Notes: generated by a model not told the origin, from the sequence alone. A stretch of 64,000 nt of DNA from Rhizobium sp. TH2 (GCF_024707525.1 NZ_CP062231.1:744001-808000), one strand, 5' to 3'. Numbered from the stretch's first letter, positions 33,423 to 43,871 are shown. Made by a program: numbers and translations.

Positions 33423-34301
33423 ATGCCTGATTATCTCATTGGAATCGACGGAGGCGGCACCAGCTGCCGGGCGGCTGTGGCAACAGCCGATGGTATCGTC
33501 ATGGGTTCCGCCAGGAGTGGTCCAGCCAACATTCTCACCGATCTCGATGGTGCGCTCGAAAACATCATCAAAGCAGCAAAATCGGCCTTTGCCAATGCCG
33601 GGCTCGATCCGGAAAGTATTTATGGTTCACGCGCGCTGCTCGGCCTCGCGGGCTCGAATGTCAGCGACGTCGCCGACAGGTTGATGGCGAAGCTTCCCTT
33701 CAAGCATTCGGAGATCGTCTCCGATGGTCTGATCGCACTGCAGGGCGCGTTCGGCGATGCGGATGGCGCCATCGCGATCATCGGCACCGGCACCATCTAT
33801 CTTAGCCGCAAGGCAGGTCGGGTCCGCTATTTCGGCGGCTGGGGCTTCATCGTTGCCGACCAGGGCAGCGGCGCCCGGCTCGGCCATTCCCTGTTGCAGG
33901 AATGCCTGCTGGTCAGCGATGGCATCCGCCAGGGTTCGGCGCTGACATCCGATGTGCTGTCGGAATTCGGCAATGACGCTTCGAAACTCGTGGCCTTCGC
34001 GCGTTATGCGGCGCCATCGGATTTCGGCCGCTATTCGCCGAAGATATTCGAGGCCGCCAATTCCAATGATCCAGTCGGTCTCAAGCTGCTTCGCTCCGGT
34101 GCCGCCGCGATCGACGAGGTCCTCGATGTCGTGGTCCGTGAAGGCGGCGACAGGATCTGCCTGCTCGGCGGCCTGTCTCCCTTCTATCCGCCATGGCTGG
34201 CGGAGGCGCACCGGGCGCGGCTCGTGGAGGCGCGAACCGATGCTCTGAGCGGTGCTGTGTCGCTCGCAGTATCCCGCCTCAGTGCAAAGGTGGGCGCATG
34301 A
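33423..34301 (+). CDS. BadF/BadG-type N-acetyl amino-sugar kinase
   Basis: A 292-residue ASKHA-fold kinase. The phosphate-1 loop GIDGGGTSCRAAVA is at residues 5-18, and later segments IIGTGTIY and GWGFIVADQGSGARLG are typical of GlcNAc kinases of the BadF/BadG group. A characterised relative, Clostridium MurK, phosphorylates both GlcNAc and MurNAc. With murQ beside it, a dual GlcNAc/MurNAc kinase is likely. ATG 33423 has GAGGAG upstream; the 13-residue extension to 33384 overlaps the operator and is rejected. It overlaps the GntR gene (ATGA). Confidence 0.85.
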   Translation: MPDYLIGIDGGGTSCRAAVATADGIVMGSARSGPANILTDLDGALENIIKAAKSAFANAGLDPESIYGSRALLGLAGSNVSDVADRLMAKLPFKHSEIVSDGLIALQGAFGDADGAIAIIGTGTIYLSRKAGRVRYFGGWGFIVADQGSGARLGHSLLQECLLVSDGIRQGSALTSDVLSEFGNDASKLVAFARYAAPSDFGRYSPKIFEAANSNDPVGLKLLRSGAAAIDEVLDVVVREGGDRICLLGGLSPFYPPWLAEAHRARLVEARTDALSGAVSLAVSRLSAKVGA

Positions 34302-35053
34302 CCAGCGTCTCCGCGTTTCTCTCACCAGACGACCTGCAATTCGCCGGCACCGGCCCGCTCTATATGAAGCTGCAGCAGGCGCTCGAAGTCGCGATCAAAT
34401 CCGGACGTCTGAAGAGCGGCGAGGCGCTGCCGCCGGAGCGCGATCTTGCCGAATATGCCAATATCAGCCGCGTGACTGTCCGCAAGGCCGTGGACGAGCT
34501 GGTGCGCGAGGGCTTTCTCGTCAGGCGCCATGGCTCGGGCACTTTCGTCGCCAAGCCGATGGCCAAGGTCGAGCAGCCGCTGTCGCGCCTGACATCCTTC
34601 ACCGAGGACATGTCGCGGCGCGGGCTATCGACACGTGCGGAATGGCTGGAGCGCGGCCTGTTCACGCCGTCACCGGATGAGATGGTGATGCTTGGCCTGC
34701 CGGCAGGTGGACTTGTGGCTCGGCTGGGACGCCTGCGCATCGCTGACGACAATCCGCTCGCCATCGAACGCGCCAGCATCTCGGCCGAGTTCCTGCCCGA
34801 TCCGGAAAGCGTCGGCGACTCGCTCTACGCGGCGCTTGAAAAGCGCGACGTGCGGCCGGTGCGCGCCATCCAGCGCCTTTCCGCCTGCAATATCAAGGAG
34901 CAGGATGCCGCCCTGCTCGACGTGGTGCCGGGCTCGGCCGGGCTCGCCATCCAGCGTATTTCCTACCTGCCTTCGGGCAAGGTGGTGGAACTCACCCGCT
35001 CGCTCTATCGCGGCGATGCCTATGATTTCGTGGCCGAACTCACCATCGGCTGA
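34298..35053 (+). CDS. GntR-family regulator, HutC/NagR type
   Basis: A 251-residue regulator. The winged helix (about 20-85) shows LPPERDLAEYANISRVTVRK and RRHGSGTFV; the C-terminal UTRA ligand domain (about 100-245) follows. Close relatives such as NagR/YvoA and DasR respond to glucosamine-6-phosphate or GlcNAc-6-phosphate. It likely represses both arms of the divergon through the mirrored sites at 33241 and 33385. ATG 34298 overlaps the kinase stop. Confidence 0.9.
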   Translation: MTSVSAFLSPDDLQFAGTGPLYMKLQQALEVAIKSGRLKSGEALPPERDLAEYANISRVTVRKAVDELVREGFLVRRHGSGTFVAKPMAKVEQPLSRLTSFTEDMSRRGLSTRAEWLERGLFTPSPDEMVMLGLPAGGLVARLGRLRIADDNPLAIERASISAEFLPDPESVGDSLYAALEKRDVRPVRAIQRLSACNIKEQDAALLDVVPGSAGLAIQRISYLPSGKVVELTRSLYRGDAYDFVAELTIG

Positions 35054-35064
35054 CAGAGAGTGAA

Positions 35065-36093
35065 ATGATGACCGAAACCCACATGCGGCGCGAGATCAAC
35101 GAGATTCCGGAGGCCTGCGCGCGCCTGCTCGATAAATCCGGTGCCGCGCTGAAGGGCGCCGGTGCCGCACTGGCAGCCAAGGATCCGGCCTTCCTCTGCA
35201 CCATCGCCCGTGGTTCGTCCGACCACGCGTCGCTGTTCATCAAATATGCGATCGAACTGACGACCGGTCGCGCCGTCGCCTCGCTGGGGCCGTCGCTGGC
35301 CTCGATCTATGATGTGAAGCTCTCGCTCGGCCAGGCAGCGGTGTTTTCAGTATCGCAGTCGGGCCAGAGCCCGGACATCATTTCGCTGGTGAAATCCGCC
35401 GGTGACGCGGGTGGCCTGACGGTCGCCCTGACCAACACGCCGGGCTCGCCGCTCTGGGACCATTCGGATGTGAAGATCGATATCGCAGCCGGTCCGGAAC
35501 TCGCGGTCGCCGCGACCAAGTCCTATGTCAATTCGGCGGTCGCGGGTCTCGCGATCCTCGCCGAATGGACCGGTAATCAGGACTTGAAGCAGGCCGTCAA
35601 CGCGCTGCCCGAGCATTTTGCCAAGGCGCTGGCACTCGACTGGCAGGCCCTGTTTCCGGCGCTGGAAAAGAACGAGTCGCTCTATGTGCTCGGCCGTGGC
35701 CCGGCGCTGGCGATCGCCTCGGAAGCCGCCCTCAAATTCAAGGAAACCGCCGACTATCATGCGGAAGCCTATTCCTCGGCCGAAGTCCTTCATGGACCTG
35801 TCGCATTGGTCGATCGCACCTTCCCGGTCCTGGCATTCGCTGCCCGTGACGCGGCGGAAGCAAGCGTCTCCGGCATCGCCGAGGATCTCGCCGGCCGTGG
35901 CGCGCCCACCTTCCTGACCTCGGATCGCGCGGCCAAATCGACACGTCTGCCCTTCGTCGCCACCGGCCATCCGATCACCGATGCGCTTTGCCTGATCGTG
36001 CCGTTCTACGGTTTCGTCGAGGCGCTGTCGCGGCGCAGGGGTTATGATCCCGACAAGCCGGCGGCACTCAACAAGGTGACCAAGACGCAATGA
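35065..36093 (+). CDS. SIS-domain glucosamine-6-phosphate deaminase (NagB-II type)
   Basis: A 342-residue protein with two SIS domains, like the isomerase half of GlmS but without the glutaminase. It shows SQSGQSPD in the first SIS and ALKFKETADYHAEAY with SAEVLHGP in the second. NagB-II enzymes convert glucosamine-6-phosphate to fructose-6-phosphate and ammonia. It precedes and overlaps nagA (ATGA), which supplies the substrate. A sugar isomerase of the AgaS group is the main alternative. Confidence 0.87.
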   Translation: MMTETHMRREINEIPEACARLLDKSGAALKGAGAALAAKDPAFLCTIARGSSDHASLFIKYAIELTTGRAVASLGPSLASIYDVKLSLGQAAVFSVSQSGQSPDIISLVKSAGDAGGLTVALTNTPGSPLWDHSDVKIDIAAGPELAVAATKSYVNSAVAGLAILAEWTGNQDLKQAVNALPEHFAKALALDWQALFPALEKNESLYVLGRGPALAIASEAALKFKETADYHAEAYSSAEVLHGPVALVDRTFPVLAFAARDAAEASVSGIAEDLAGRGAPTFLTSDRAAKSTRLPFVATGHPITDALCLIVPFYGFVEALSRRRGYDPDKPAALNKVTKTQ

Positions 36094-37235
36094 GCATCAA
36101 GGCGATCACGGGCGGACGCATTTTCGACGGCGATGTCTGGCACGACGGCAAGAGCCTGATTGTCGATGGCGGCAAGATCGCGGCCGTGACCAGCGAGATT
36201 CCGGCCAGCGCCGAGCGCGTAGATGCGGATGGTGCGCTCATCATTCCCGGCTTCATCGACCTGCAGGTCAATGGCGGCGGCGGGGCGATGTTCAACGACC
36301 AGCCGACGCCTGACGGCATTAAGCGTATCATCCGCGCGCATGCGAAATTCGGCACGACGAAACTTCTGCCGACGCTGATCACCGATAACAGGGAGATCAC
36401 GGCGGAAGCACGGAAAGCAGGCAGGGAAGCGGCGGCGCGCAATATGCCCGGTTTCCTTGGCATACATCTCGAAGGCCCGCACCTCTCGGTGTCCCGCAAG
36501 GGTGCCCACGATCCGAAACTCATCCGGCCGATGGAGACCGCTGATCTCGATGCGTTGCGGGCGTACCGCAAGGAAGCGGGACTGCTGCTGACGACGCTTG
36601 CGCCCGAAAGCGTCTCGCTCGATCAGGTCCGCGCGCTCGCTGCCACGGGCGTGACGGTCAGCCTCGGCCACACCGACACGACCTGCGCCAACGCGCTCGA
36701 TTATTTCGCCGCCGGCGCGCGGATGGTGACGCATCTCTTCAACGCCATGAGCCCGCTCTCCCACCGCGAACCGGGTCTGGTTGGCGCGGCGCTGCATTCG
36801 CAGTCGGCCTTCGCCGGCATGATCGCCGATGGTTTCCATATCGATCCGGTGTCCATGGGCGTGGCGCTACGGGCCAAATCAGGGCCGGGCAAGATCTTCA
36901 TCGTCACCGATGCCATGTCGACAATAGGCACCGACGAGACGGGGCTGATGCTCAACGGCCGCCAGGTGTTCCGCGAGGGCGGTCGGCTGACGCTGGCCGA
37001 TGGCACGCTGGCGGGCGCCGATATCGACATGCTGAGTTCGGTGCTCTTCGTCCATCGCGCGCTCGGCTATCCGCTGGAGGAAGCCATCCGCATGGCCTCG
37101 CTCTATCCCGCCGAGGCGATGGGCCTGGCCGATACCCATGGCAGTCTGCGACCGGGCCGCGTGGCCGACTTTATTCTGCTCGAACCGTCGCTTTCGATCC
37201 GTTCGGTCTTTATCGACGGCGAGGAACTGGGGTAG
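36090..37235 (+). CDS. nagA: N-acetylglucosamine-6-phosphate deacetylase
   Basis: A 381-residue amidohydrolase. Seen: PGFIDLQVNGGGG, the metal-binding Glu in GIHLEGPHLS, His in SLGHTDTT and THLFNAM, and the catalytic Asp in VTDAMS. It removes acetate from GlcNAc-6-phosphate, the product of MurQ and of the GlcNAc kinase. Length and motifs match NagA throughout. It overlaps the deaminase gene by four bases. Confidence 0.94.
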   Translation: MSIKAITGGRIFDGDVWHDGKSLIVDGGKIAAVTSEIPASAERVDADGALIIPGFIDLQVNGGGGAMFNDQPTPDGIKRIIRAHAKFGTTKLLPTLITDNREITAEARKAGREAAARNMPGFLGIHLEGPHLSVSRKGAHDPKLIRPMETADLDALRAYRKEAGLLLTTLAPESVSLDQVRALAATGVTVSLGHTDTTCANALDYFAAGARMVTHLFNAMSPLSHREPGLVGAALHSQSAFAGMIADGFHIDPVSMGVALRAKSGPGKIFIVTDAMSTIGTDETGLMLNGRQVFREGGRLTLADGTLAGADIDMLSSVLFVHRALGYPLEEAIRMASLYPAEAMGLADTHGSLRPGRVADFILLEPSLSIRSVFIDGEELG

Positions 37236-37277
37236 TCTTTCGCGGGAGGACAGCAGGTCTTCCCCGAGGAGGACACC

Positions 37278-38183
37278 ATGACGCCAAAACCGGACTTTGC
37301 TCGCCACGGCCGCGAACTGGCACCGAACCAGACCTCGCAGCTTGTCGTGATCGATATCGAGAGCGGCGGGCAGACTATCGTCTTTACGGCCGACGAGATC
37401 ATCGAGGCGCCGAACTGGACGCCGGATGGTCAAACCCTGATCTTCAATACCGGTGGCGAGATCTGGCGGATCGATACAGAGGGAAAGACTGCGCCTCAAC
37501 GCATCGACACAGGACGCCTGCACGACCTCAACAACGATCACGTCCTGTCACCCGATGGCCGGACGCTCTATCTGAGCTCCAACGACGGCCATCTCTATTC
37601 TGTCCCGGTCACGGGCGGCGAGCCGGTACGCGTCTCCAATCAGCATGACACGCCCTTCCACTATTACCTCCACGGCATTTCGCGGGATGGCGAGACGCTC
37701 GCCTATGTGGCGGTGGAAGGCGCCGGCGAGGGCCGGCGCATCAACATCTTCACCATCCCGTCCAAGGGTGGACCGGACACGCGCCTGACCGATCTCGCAA
37801 AGCCGCATGACGGGCCGGAATATTCGCCGGATGGAGAATGGATTTATTTCGGCTCCGAGCGCGCCTCCGAATTGCCTGGCCATTCGCAACTATTCCGCAT
37901 GCGGCCGGATGGCTCCGGCGTCGAGCAACTGACCTTCGACGATCGCGTCAACTGGTTTCCGCATCCCTCGCCGGATGGCAGGCAGATCGTCTATCTCAGC
38001 TATCCCCCCGGCACGCTTGGCCACCCGCCGGACAAGGCCGTTATCCTCCGATTGATGACGCCGGAGGGCCTGAATATCCGCGATGTCGCGGCTTTCAACG
38101 GCGGCCAGGGGACCATCAACGTCAACAGCTGGGCGCCGGATTCCCGCCGGTTCGCTTATGTCGCCTATCCCTTTGGAAGCTGA
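37278..38183 (+). CDS. TolB-like beta-propeller protein
   Basis: A 301-residue protein built from PD40/WD40-like repeats: SPDGRTLYLSSND, SPDGEWIYFGSER and SPDGRQIVYLSYPP among them. No signal peptide is seen, so unlike TolB it is probably cytoplasmic. A GAGGAGG ribosome site precedes the start, 42 bases after nagA. Similar proteins occur in sugar-catabolic operons and may bind or process a sugar polymer, but no activity can be assigned. Confidence 0.78.
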   Translation: MTPKPDFARHGRELAPNQTSQLVVIDIESGGQTIVFTADEIIEAPNWTPDGQTLIFNTGGEIWRIDTEGKTAPQRIDTGRLHDLNNDHVLSPDGRTLYLSSNDGHLYSVPVTGGEPVRVSNQHDTPFHYYLHGISRDGETLAYVAVEGAGEGRRINIFTIPSKGGPDTRLTDLAKPHDGPEYSPDGEWIYFGSERASELPGHSQLFRMRPDGSGVEQLTFDDRVNWFPHPSPDGRQIVYLSYPPGTLGHPPDKAVILRLMTPEGLNIRDVAAFNGGQGTINVNSWAPDSRRFAYVAYPFGS

Positions 38184-38406
38184 CGCAAAAATTGTCATCG
38201 AGCGCGAATAAAATAGCCGCAATCGACGTCAGACTATTCACGGGGAGTTTCCGCGAACGGCCGAAGAATGCCGTCGTCTCTCCGGCTCGCTTTATCATGG
38301 GGTGCTGGATGGATTTGGCTGTCTGCATTGGGGCAGGCGGTTGACTCGTCCAACTGAAGACTAAAGACTGTTTTTAAGATTTCGCCGTCATTGGGAGCTG
38401 ACCGCC

Positions 38407-41400
38407 ATGCGCGTCTTTATCCGTTTCACTCTCTTGCTCGCTGCACTTCTCTTCTCGATATCTACGTCGTTTGCCGCCGAAAGCGCGCGAACGGTCGTGA
38501 CGGTCAAGGATGCCGATTATTTCGGCTTCGACCTCCGTTCCGAGCAGGAAGTGACGCTCGAACAGTGCCAGAATATCTGCATCGGCGACAAAGCCTGCAA
38601 AGCCTTCACCTACAACACGAAGGCGCAGTGGTGCTTCCTGAAATCCGATTTCAACAAGATGAACCCGTTCCCGGGCGCCGTCGCGGGCAAAATCGTCACC
38701 GAGGTGGCCGAGCCCGATATCGGCGCCGCCCCGCCGCTCGATTTCATCAACGAATACACTTTGGGTGAAGCCGAGCGCTTCAAGGATAAGCTCGTGACCC
38801 CTGACGGCTATCAGGGCGTCGGGCTCGAAAGCGCAATCACAATGGCGCGCCAGGCTGTGAATTCAGGCGCGATCGACCAAGCGATGATCGCCTTCAAGGC
38901 CGCCTTGACGCTCGACCCTGAAAATGCCGACTTCTGGGCGGAAATGGCCAATGTCTCGACCCGCATCAACAACAATTACGAGATCAACTCCCAGGGCCTG
39001 AGCGCCTCCATCAACGCCTACAACCTGACGCACACCAAGACCTCGCGCGCCAAGGCATTGGCGATCCTGGCGAAATCGCTCGAAAACAATTCGAGCTATC
39101 GCGCCGGCCTCAACGCCTACAAGGCCAGCCTGAAGCTGGTCGATGACGGCACGGTCCGCGTCGCCTATGAAGACCTGCGCTTCCGCCAGGGCTTCCGCGT
39201 CACCGGTAATACGATCGACAATGACAGCGCCAATCCGCGCGCCTGCATCCAGTTCTCGGAAGATCTGGTCAAGGAGGGCGTGGATTATTCCTCCTTCGTG
39301 ACGCTCGATGGCGTGGCACCCAAGGCGCTCGACGCCAAGGGATCGCAGATTTGCGTCGAAGGCCTGCAGCATGGTCAGCGTTACAAGATCGCCGTCCGCG
39401 AGGGCCTTCCCTCGTCGGTCGAGGAATCGCTGCTGGCACAGGTCGATATCGACGCATACGTCAAGGATCGCAGCCCGAGCGTCCGTTTCACCGGCGACAG
39501 CTTCGTGCTGCCGAGCACCGCCCGTCACGGCATTCCGCTCGTCTCGATCAATTCCGACAGCGCCGACCTGAAACTCTACCGGATCGGCGACCGCAACATC
39601 ACCTCGCTGCTGCAGAATTCGCAGTTCCTCAGCCAGATGGACGGCTACAACGCTACGCGCATCGAAGAACAGCAGGGCGAACTCGTCTGGAAGGGCTCGA
39701 TCGACATCAAGCCCGAGCTGAACAAGGAAATCATCACCAGCTTCCCGGTCGATGAAGCACTGCCCGAGCGCAAGCCGGGCGTCTATGTGCTGACCGCCAT
39801 CTCCAAGCAGTCCAATGCCAGCGATTGGGAAGCCAAAGCCACCCAGTGGTTCGTGGTCTCCGATCTCGGCATCTCGACATATGCCGGCACCGATGGCCTC
39901 AACGTCTTCGTCCGCTCGCTGTCGACCGCCAAGCCGGCCGCCAATATCAAGCTGACGCTGCTCGCCAAGAACAATGAAATCCTCGGCACTGCGAACACCG
40001 ATGCCGACGGCCGTGTGATGCTTTCGGCGGGCCTGATACGCGGCACTGCCGCCATGACGCCTGCATTCCTGACCGCGACCGATGGCGCCAAGGACTATGT
40101 GTTCCTCGACCTGACGCGCGCGGGCTTCGATCTCTCCGATCGCGGCGTCACCGGCCGTCCGGCTCCGGGCGCGATCGATGTGCTGTCCTGGACCGAACGC
40201 GGCATCTACCGCGTCGGCGAAACCGTGCATGTCGCCGCCCTGGCGCGTGACATCTCGGGCCAGGCGATCGAAAAGCTGCCGCTCACCTTCGTCTTCCTGC
40301 GTCCCGATGGCGTCGAGGATCGCCGCATCGTATCCAGTGGTGGGCAGCTCGGTGGCTATTCCGTCGATCTCGCGCTGCAGGACAGTTCCATGCGCGGCTC
40401 GTGGGTGATGCAGGTCTTCACCGATCCCAAGGAGCCGGCGATCAGCACGGTCAGCTTCCTGGTCGATGATTTCGTGCCCGATCGCACGGAATTCACCATG
40501 ACGGCTGCCGACGAGGCGATCACCGCCGGCCAGCCAGAGGCGATTTCCGTCGATGGCCGCTATCTCTATGGGGCGCCGGCTGCCGGCCTTGAGCTCGAAG
40601 GCGATGTGGCCATCAAGCCGACCCGCACCCGCAACGAGTTCCCGGGCTACATGTTCGGTCTCGCCGACGAGGAATCGTCCGATGGTACGACGGTGGCGCT
40701 CGAGAACCTCGAAGCCCTGGATGACGAAGGCAGGACGAGCTTCGAAGTGATGCTGCCCGACCTGCCATCGACGACGCAGTTCCTCAACGCCAATATCACC
40801 GTGCGCATGAGCGAGCCCGGCGGCCGGGCCGTCGAGCGTTACATGACGCTGCCGGTCAATTCCGGCAACGAGATGATCGGCATCAAGCCCGAATTCCAGG
40901 GTGACCTCGCCGAGAATTCGATCGGCAATTTCCATGTCATCGGCCTTGATGCCACTGGCAAGAAGACGCCGATGACCGGTCTCAAGTGGAAGCTCCTCCG
41001 CATCGAGCGCCAGTATCAGTGGTACCGCGATGGTGGCACCTGGCGTTATGAGCCGATCTCCTCCAGCCAGCAGATGCAAACCGGCACGCTCGACCTGACG
41101 GCGGACGGCGGCAAGATCTCGGTGCCCGCAACCTGGGGCCGCTACCGCCTGGAAATCGAATCGGCAGCCACTGACGGTCCGACGTCCAGCCTGGAATTCG
41201 ATGCCGGCTGGTATGTCGAAGCAACCTCGACCGAAACGCCGGATGGCCTTGAAATCGCGCTCGACAAGGAAAACTACAAGGTTGGCGACATCGCCAAGCT
41301 CAAGATCTCGCCGCGCTTTGCCGGCGAGGCGCTGATCAATGTCGGCACTGAAAGCGTGCTGATCTCCAAGAACGCCACCATCGCCAAGGAAGGCGGCGAG

Positions 41401-43848
41401 ATCGAGATCCCGGTCACCGCCGATCTCGGTTCCGGTGCCTATATCACCGCGACGCTCTTCCGTCCGGGCGATTCCCAGGACAGCCGCATGCCGATGCGTT
41501 CCATCGGCATCAAGTGGCTGGACGTGGATCCGGGCGAAAACAAGCTCGCGATCACGCTCAATGCTCCGGAACAGACCCTGCCGCGCCAGCCGCTCGAAAT
41601 CGCGGTCGACGTCAAGGGTGCCGGCGCCAATGAGGAAGCCTACATCACGCTTGCCGCGGTCGACGTCGGCATTCTCAACCTGACGAGCTATGCGCCGCCG
41701 GATCCGGACGGCTGGTATTTCGGCCAGCGCATGCTGGGTCTCGAAATCCGCGACCTCTATGGCCGCCTGATCGATGGATCGCTTGGGCTTACCGGCCGGC
41801 TTCGCACCGGTGGTGATGGCAACGGCGCGCTGGATGCCAGCCCGCCGACCGAAAAGCTCGTGGCCTTCTTCGCGGGCCCCGTGAAGCTCGATGCGCAGGG
41901 CAAGGCGGTCGTCAAGTTCGACATCCCGCAGTTCAACGGCACGGCCCGTCTGATGGCGGTTGCCTGGACCAAGACCGGCGTCGGCCACGCCGTCAAGGAC
42001 GTGGTGATCCGCGATCCGATCGTCGTGACTGCCAGCTTGCCACGGTTCCTGGCGCCGGGAGACGAAGCACAGTTCCGTCTCGATATTGCCAATACTGATC
42101 TTCCATCGGGCGATTACAAGCTCAGCCTGATCTCCAACCCCTCGGTCTCGATCATCCCCGATGTGACGGCCAAGACGATCAAGCTCGAAGCCAAGGGCAA
42201 GTCGGACTTCACCATCCCGATCAAGGGCGGCCTGGCGGGTGACGGTGTCATCACGGTCAAGGTCGAAGGACCGAACGGGTTCTCGATCGAGCAGGCGCTC
42301 AACGTCAATGTTCGTCCTTCGACATTGCCGCTCACCGAACGCCGGCTGGTGCGGATCGATCCGGGCCGCAGCCTGTCGCTGGACAGCCAGTTGCTCGCCG
42401 ACAGCATCATGCAGGGTGCCTCGGTCAGTCTGAACCTGACGCGCTCGCCCGCCTTCGACGTGCCGGCGCTACTGATGACGCTCGACCGCTACCCCTATGG
42501 CTGCGCCGAGCAGACGACGAGCCGCGCGATGCCGCTGCTCTATCTCTCTGAACTCTCCAAGTCCTCCGGCATTGCCGAGGATGCAGCGACGAAGAAGCGG
42601 GTGCAGGAGGCGATCTACCGCGTCCTTTCCTACCAGTCGTCCTCGGGTAGCTTCGGCCTGTGGTCGCCCGGCTCCGGCGACATGTGGCTCGATGCCTATG
42701 TCACCGACTTCCTGACCCGTGCCCGCGAACAGAAGTTCGAGGTTCCGGAACAGGCTCTGGTGCAGGCGCTCGACAATCTCGAAAACCAGCTCGGCTATGA
42801 CAATAACGTCTCCGTGCGCGGCAACGAGATGGCCTATGCGCTCTATGTGCTGGCCCGCAATCGCCGCGCGGCGATCAGCGACCTGCGCTACTATGCCGAC
42901 ACGATGCTGAAGGACTTCCCGACCGAACTCGCCCGTGGCCATATCGCCGCGTCCCTGGCGCTCTATGGTGACCGTGAACGTTCTGAACGGATCTTCGCAA
43001 GCGTTGCCAACATGTCGAGCATGCTGGTCAATGTCAGCCTGGCACGCTCCGACTATGGTTCCGCGCTGCGCGACGATGCGGCGATCCTGGCGCTGGCGGC
43101 CGAAAGCCGTCCGCAGAGCGCGGTCGTGCCGGAACTCGCCAAGCTCGTGGCCCGCGATTGGGAACGCACGACGTGGCTCTCCACCCAGGAACAGACCTGG
43201 ATGGTGCTTGCCGCCCGCGCGATCAAGGATGGCGACCAGGATATCCGAGTCTCGGTCAATGGAACGCTCAAGCAGGGCGGTTTCCAGAGCCGGATGTCGG
43301 GTGAGCAACTGCTCGCAAACCCGCTTGAAGTGGTCAACACGGCCAATGAACCGGTAACCGCGGTGATCACCTCGGTCGCTTCGCCCAAGACTCCGCTGAC
43401 CGCTGGTGGCGACGGCTTCGAAATCTCGCGCGCCTATTACACGCTCGATGGTGAAGAGGCCAATGTCAGCGAAGCCACGCAGAACGAACGCTATGTCGTG
43501 GTTCTCACGGTCAAGCCGAAGAACGACCTCCAGACCCGGATGATGGTCACCGACCTTCTGCCGGCTGGTTTCCAGATCGACAATCCGGGCCTGGTCAACA
43601 GCGCCAGCCTCGGCACGTTCGACTGGCTGCCCGAGACGGAAGCCGCTCACCTCGAGTTCCGTTATGACCGGTTCCTGGCGGCCATCGACCGCTATCCCGG
43701 CGACCGGAGCGATGTGACGCTGGCCTATGTCGTCCGTGCGGTCACACCCGGCACCTACGACCATCCAGCCGCAAGCGTCGAGGACATGTATCGTCCTCAG
43801 CTCTACGCCCGCAGCGCAGCCGGCAAGATGAAGGTGGTGGCGCCGTAA
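38407..43848 (+). CDS. Bacterial alpha-2-macroglobulin (YfhM type) with N-terminal PAN domain
   Basis: An 1813-residue periplasmic protein. A signal peptide (about 1-23, ending SFA-AE) lacks a lipobox. Then comes a Cys-rich PAN/apple-like domain (about 30-95: EQCQNICIGDKACKAFTYN) and TPR-like helices (about 140-230). The long macroglobulin body follows, with the thioester motif PYGCAEQTTSR at Cys1366 and an alpha-alpha toroid after it. It would trap invading proteases by covalent capture. The pbpC gene follows 23 bases later, a classic pairing in which the trap guards while the transglycosylase repairs the wall. E. coli YfhM is a lipoprotein; here no lipid anchor is visible. Confidence 0.92.
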   Translation: MRVFIRFTLLLAALLFSISTSFAAESARTVVTVKDADYFGFDLRSEQEVTLEQCQNICIGDKACKAFTYNTKAQWCFLKSDFNKMNPFPGAVAGKIVTEVAEPDIGAAPPLDFINEYTLGEAERFKDKLVTPDGYQGVGLESAITMARQAVNSGAIDQAMIAFKAALTLDPENADFWAEMANVSTRINNNYEINSQGLSASINAYNLTHTKTSRAKALAILAKSLENNSSYRAGLNAYKASLKLVDDGTVRVAYEDLRFRQGFRVTGNTIDNDSANPRACIQFSEDLVKEGVDYSSFVTLDGVAPKALDAKGSQICVEGLQHGQRYKIAVREGLPSSVEESLLAQVDIDAYVKDRSPSVRFTGDSFVLPSTARHGIPLVSINSDSADLKLYRIGDRNITSLLQNSQFLSQMDGYNATRIEEQQGELVWKGSIDIKPELNKEIITSFPVDEALPERKPGVYVLTAISKQSNASDWEAKATQWFVVSDLGISTYAGTDGLNVFVRSLSTAKPAANIKLTLLAKNNEILGTANTDADGRVMLSAGLIRGTAAMTPAFLTATDGAKDYVFLDLTRAGFDLSDRGVTGRPAPGAIDVLSWTERGIYRVGETVHVAALARDISGQAIEKLPLTFVFLRPDGVEDRRIVSSGGQLGGYSVDLALQDSSMRGSWVMQVFTDPKEPAISTVSFLVDDFVPDRTEFTMTAADEAITAGQPEAISVDGRYLYGAPAAGLELEGDVAIKPTRTRNEFPGYMFGLADEESSDGTTVALENLEALDDEGRTSFEVMLPDLPSTTQFLNANITVRMSEPGGRAVERYMTLPVNSGNEMIGIKPEFQGDLAENSIGNFHVIGLDATGKKTPMTGLKWKLLRIERQYQWYRDGGTWRYEPISSSQQMQTGTLDLTADGGKISVPATWGRYRLEIESAATDGPTSSLEFDAGWYVEATSTETPDGLEIALDKENYKVGDIAKLKISPRFAGEALINVGTESVLISKNATIAKEGGEIEIPVTADLGSGAYITATLFRPGDSQDSRMPMRSIGIKWLDVDPGENKLAITLNAPEQTLPRQPLEIAVDVKGAGANEEAYITLAAVDVGILNLTSYAPPDPDGWYFGQRMLGLEIRDLYGRLIDGSLGLTGRLRTGGDGNGALDASPPTEKLVAFFAGPVKLDAQGKAVVKFDIPQFNGTARLMAVAWTKTGVGHAVKDVVIRDPIVVTASLPRFLAPGDEAQFRLDIANTDLPSGDYKLSLISNPSVSIIPDVTAKTIKLEAKGKSDFTIPIKGGLAGDGVITVKVEGPNGFSIEQALNVNVRPSTLPLTERRLVRIDPGRSLSLDSQLLADSIMQGASVSLNLTRSPAFDVPALLMTLDRYPYGCAEQTTSRAMPLLYLSELSKSSGIAEDAATKKRVQEAIYRVLSYQSSSGSFGLWSPGSGDMWLDAYVTDFLTRAREQKFEVPEQALVQALDNLENQLGYDNNVSVRGNEMAYALYVLARNRRAAISDLRYYADTMLKDFPTELARGHIAASLALYGDRERSERIFASVANMSSMLVNVSLARSDYGSALRDDAAILALAAESRPQSAVVPELAKLVARDWERTTWLSTQEQTWMVLAARAIKDGDQDIRVSVNGTLKQGGFQSRMSGEQLLANPLEVVNTANEPVTAVITSVASPKTPLTAGGDGFEISRAYYTLDGEEANVSEATQNERYVVVLTVKPKNDLQTRMMVTDLLPAGFQIDNPGLVNSASLGTFDWLPETEAAHLEFRYDRFLAAIDRYPGDRSDVTLAYVVRAVTPGTYDHPAASVEDMYRPQLYARSAAGKMKVVAP

Positions 43849-43871
43849 GGCGCCCCACGGGTCCCACAGCA

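Noticed and set aside
38863..41988. 1041-residue open frame antisense to the alpha-2-macroglobulin gene
   Set aside because: Shadow of a strongly coding frame; no motif, signal or ribosome site.
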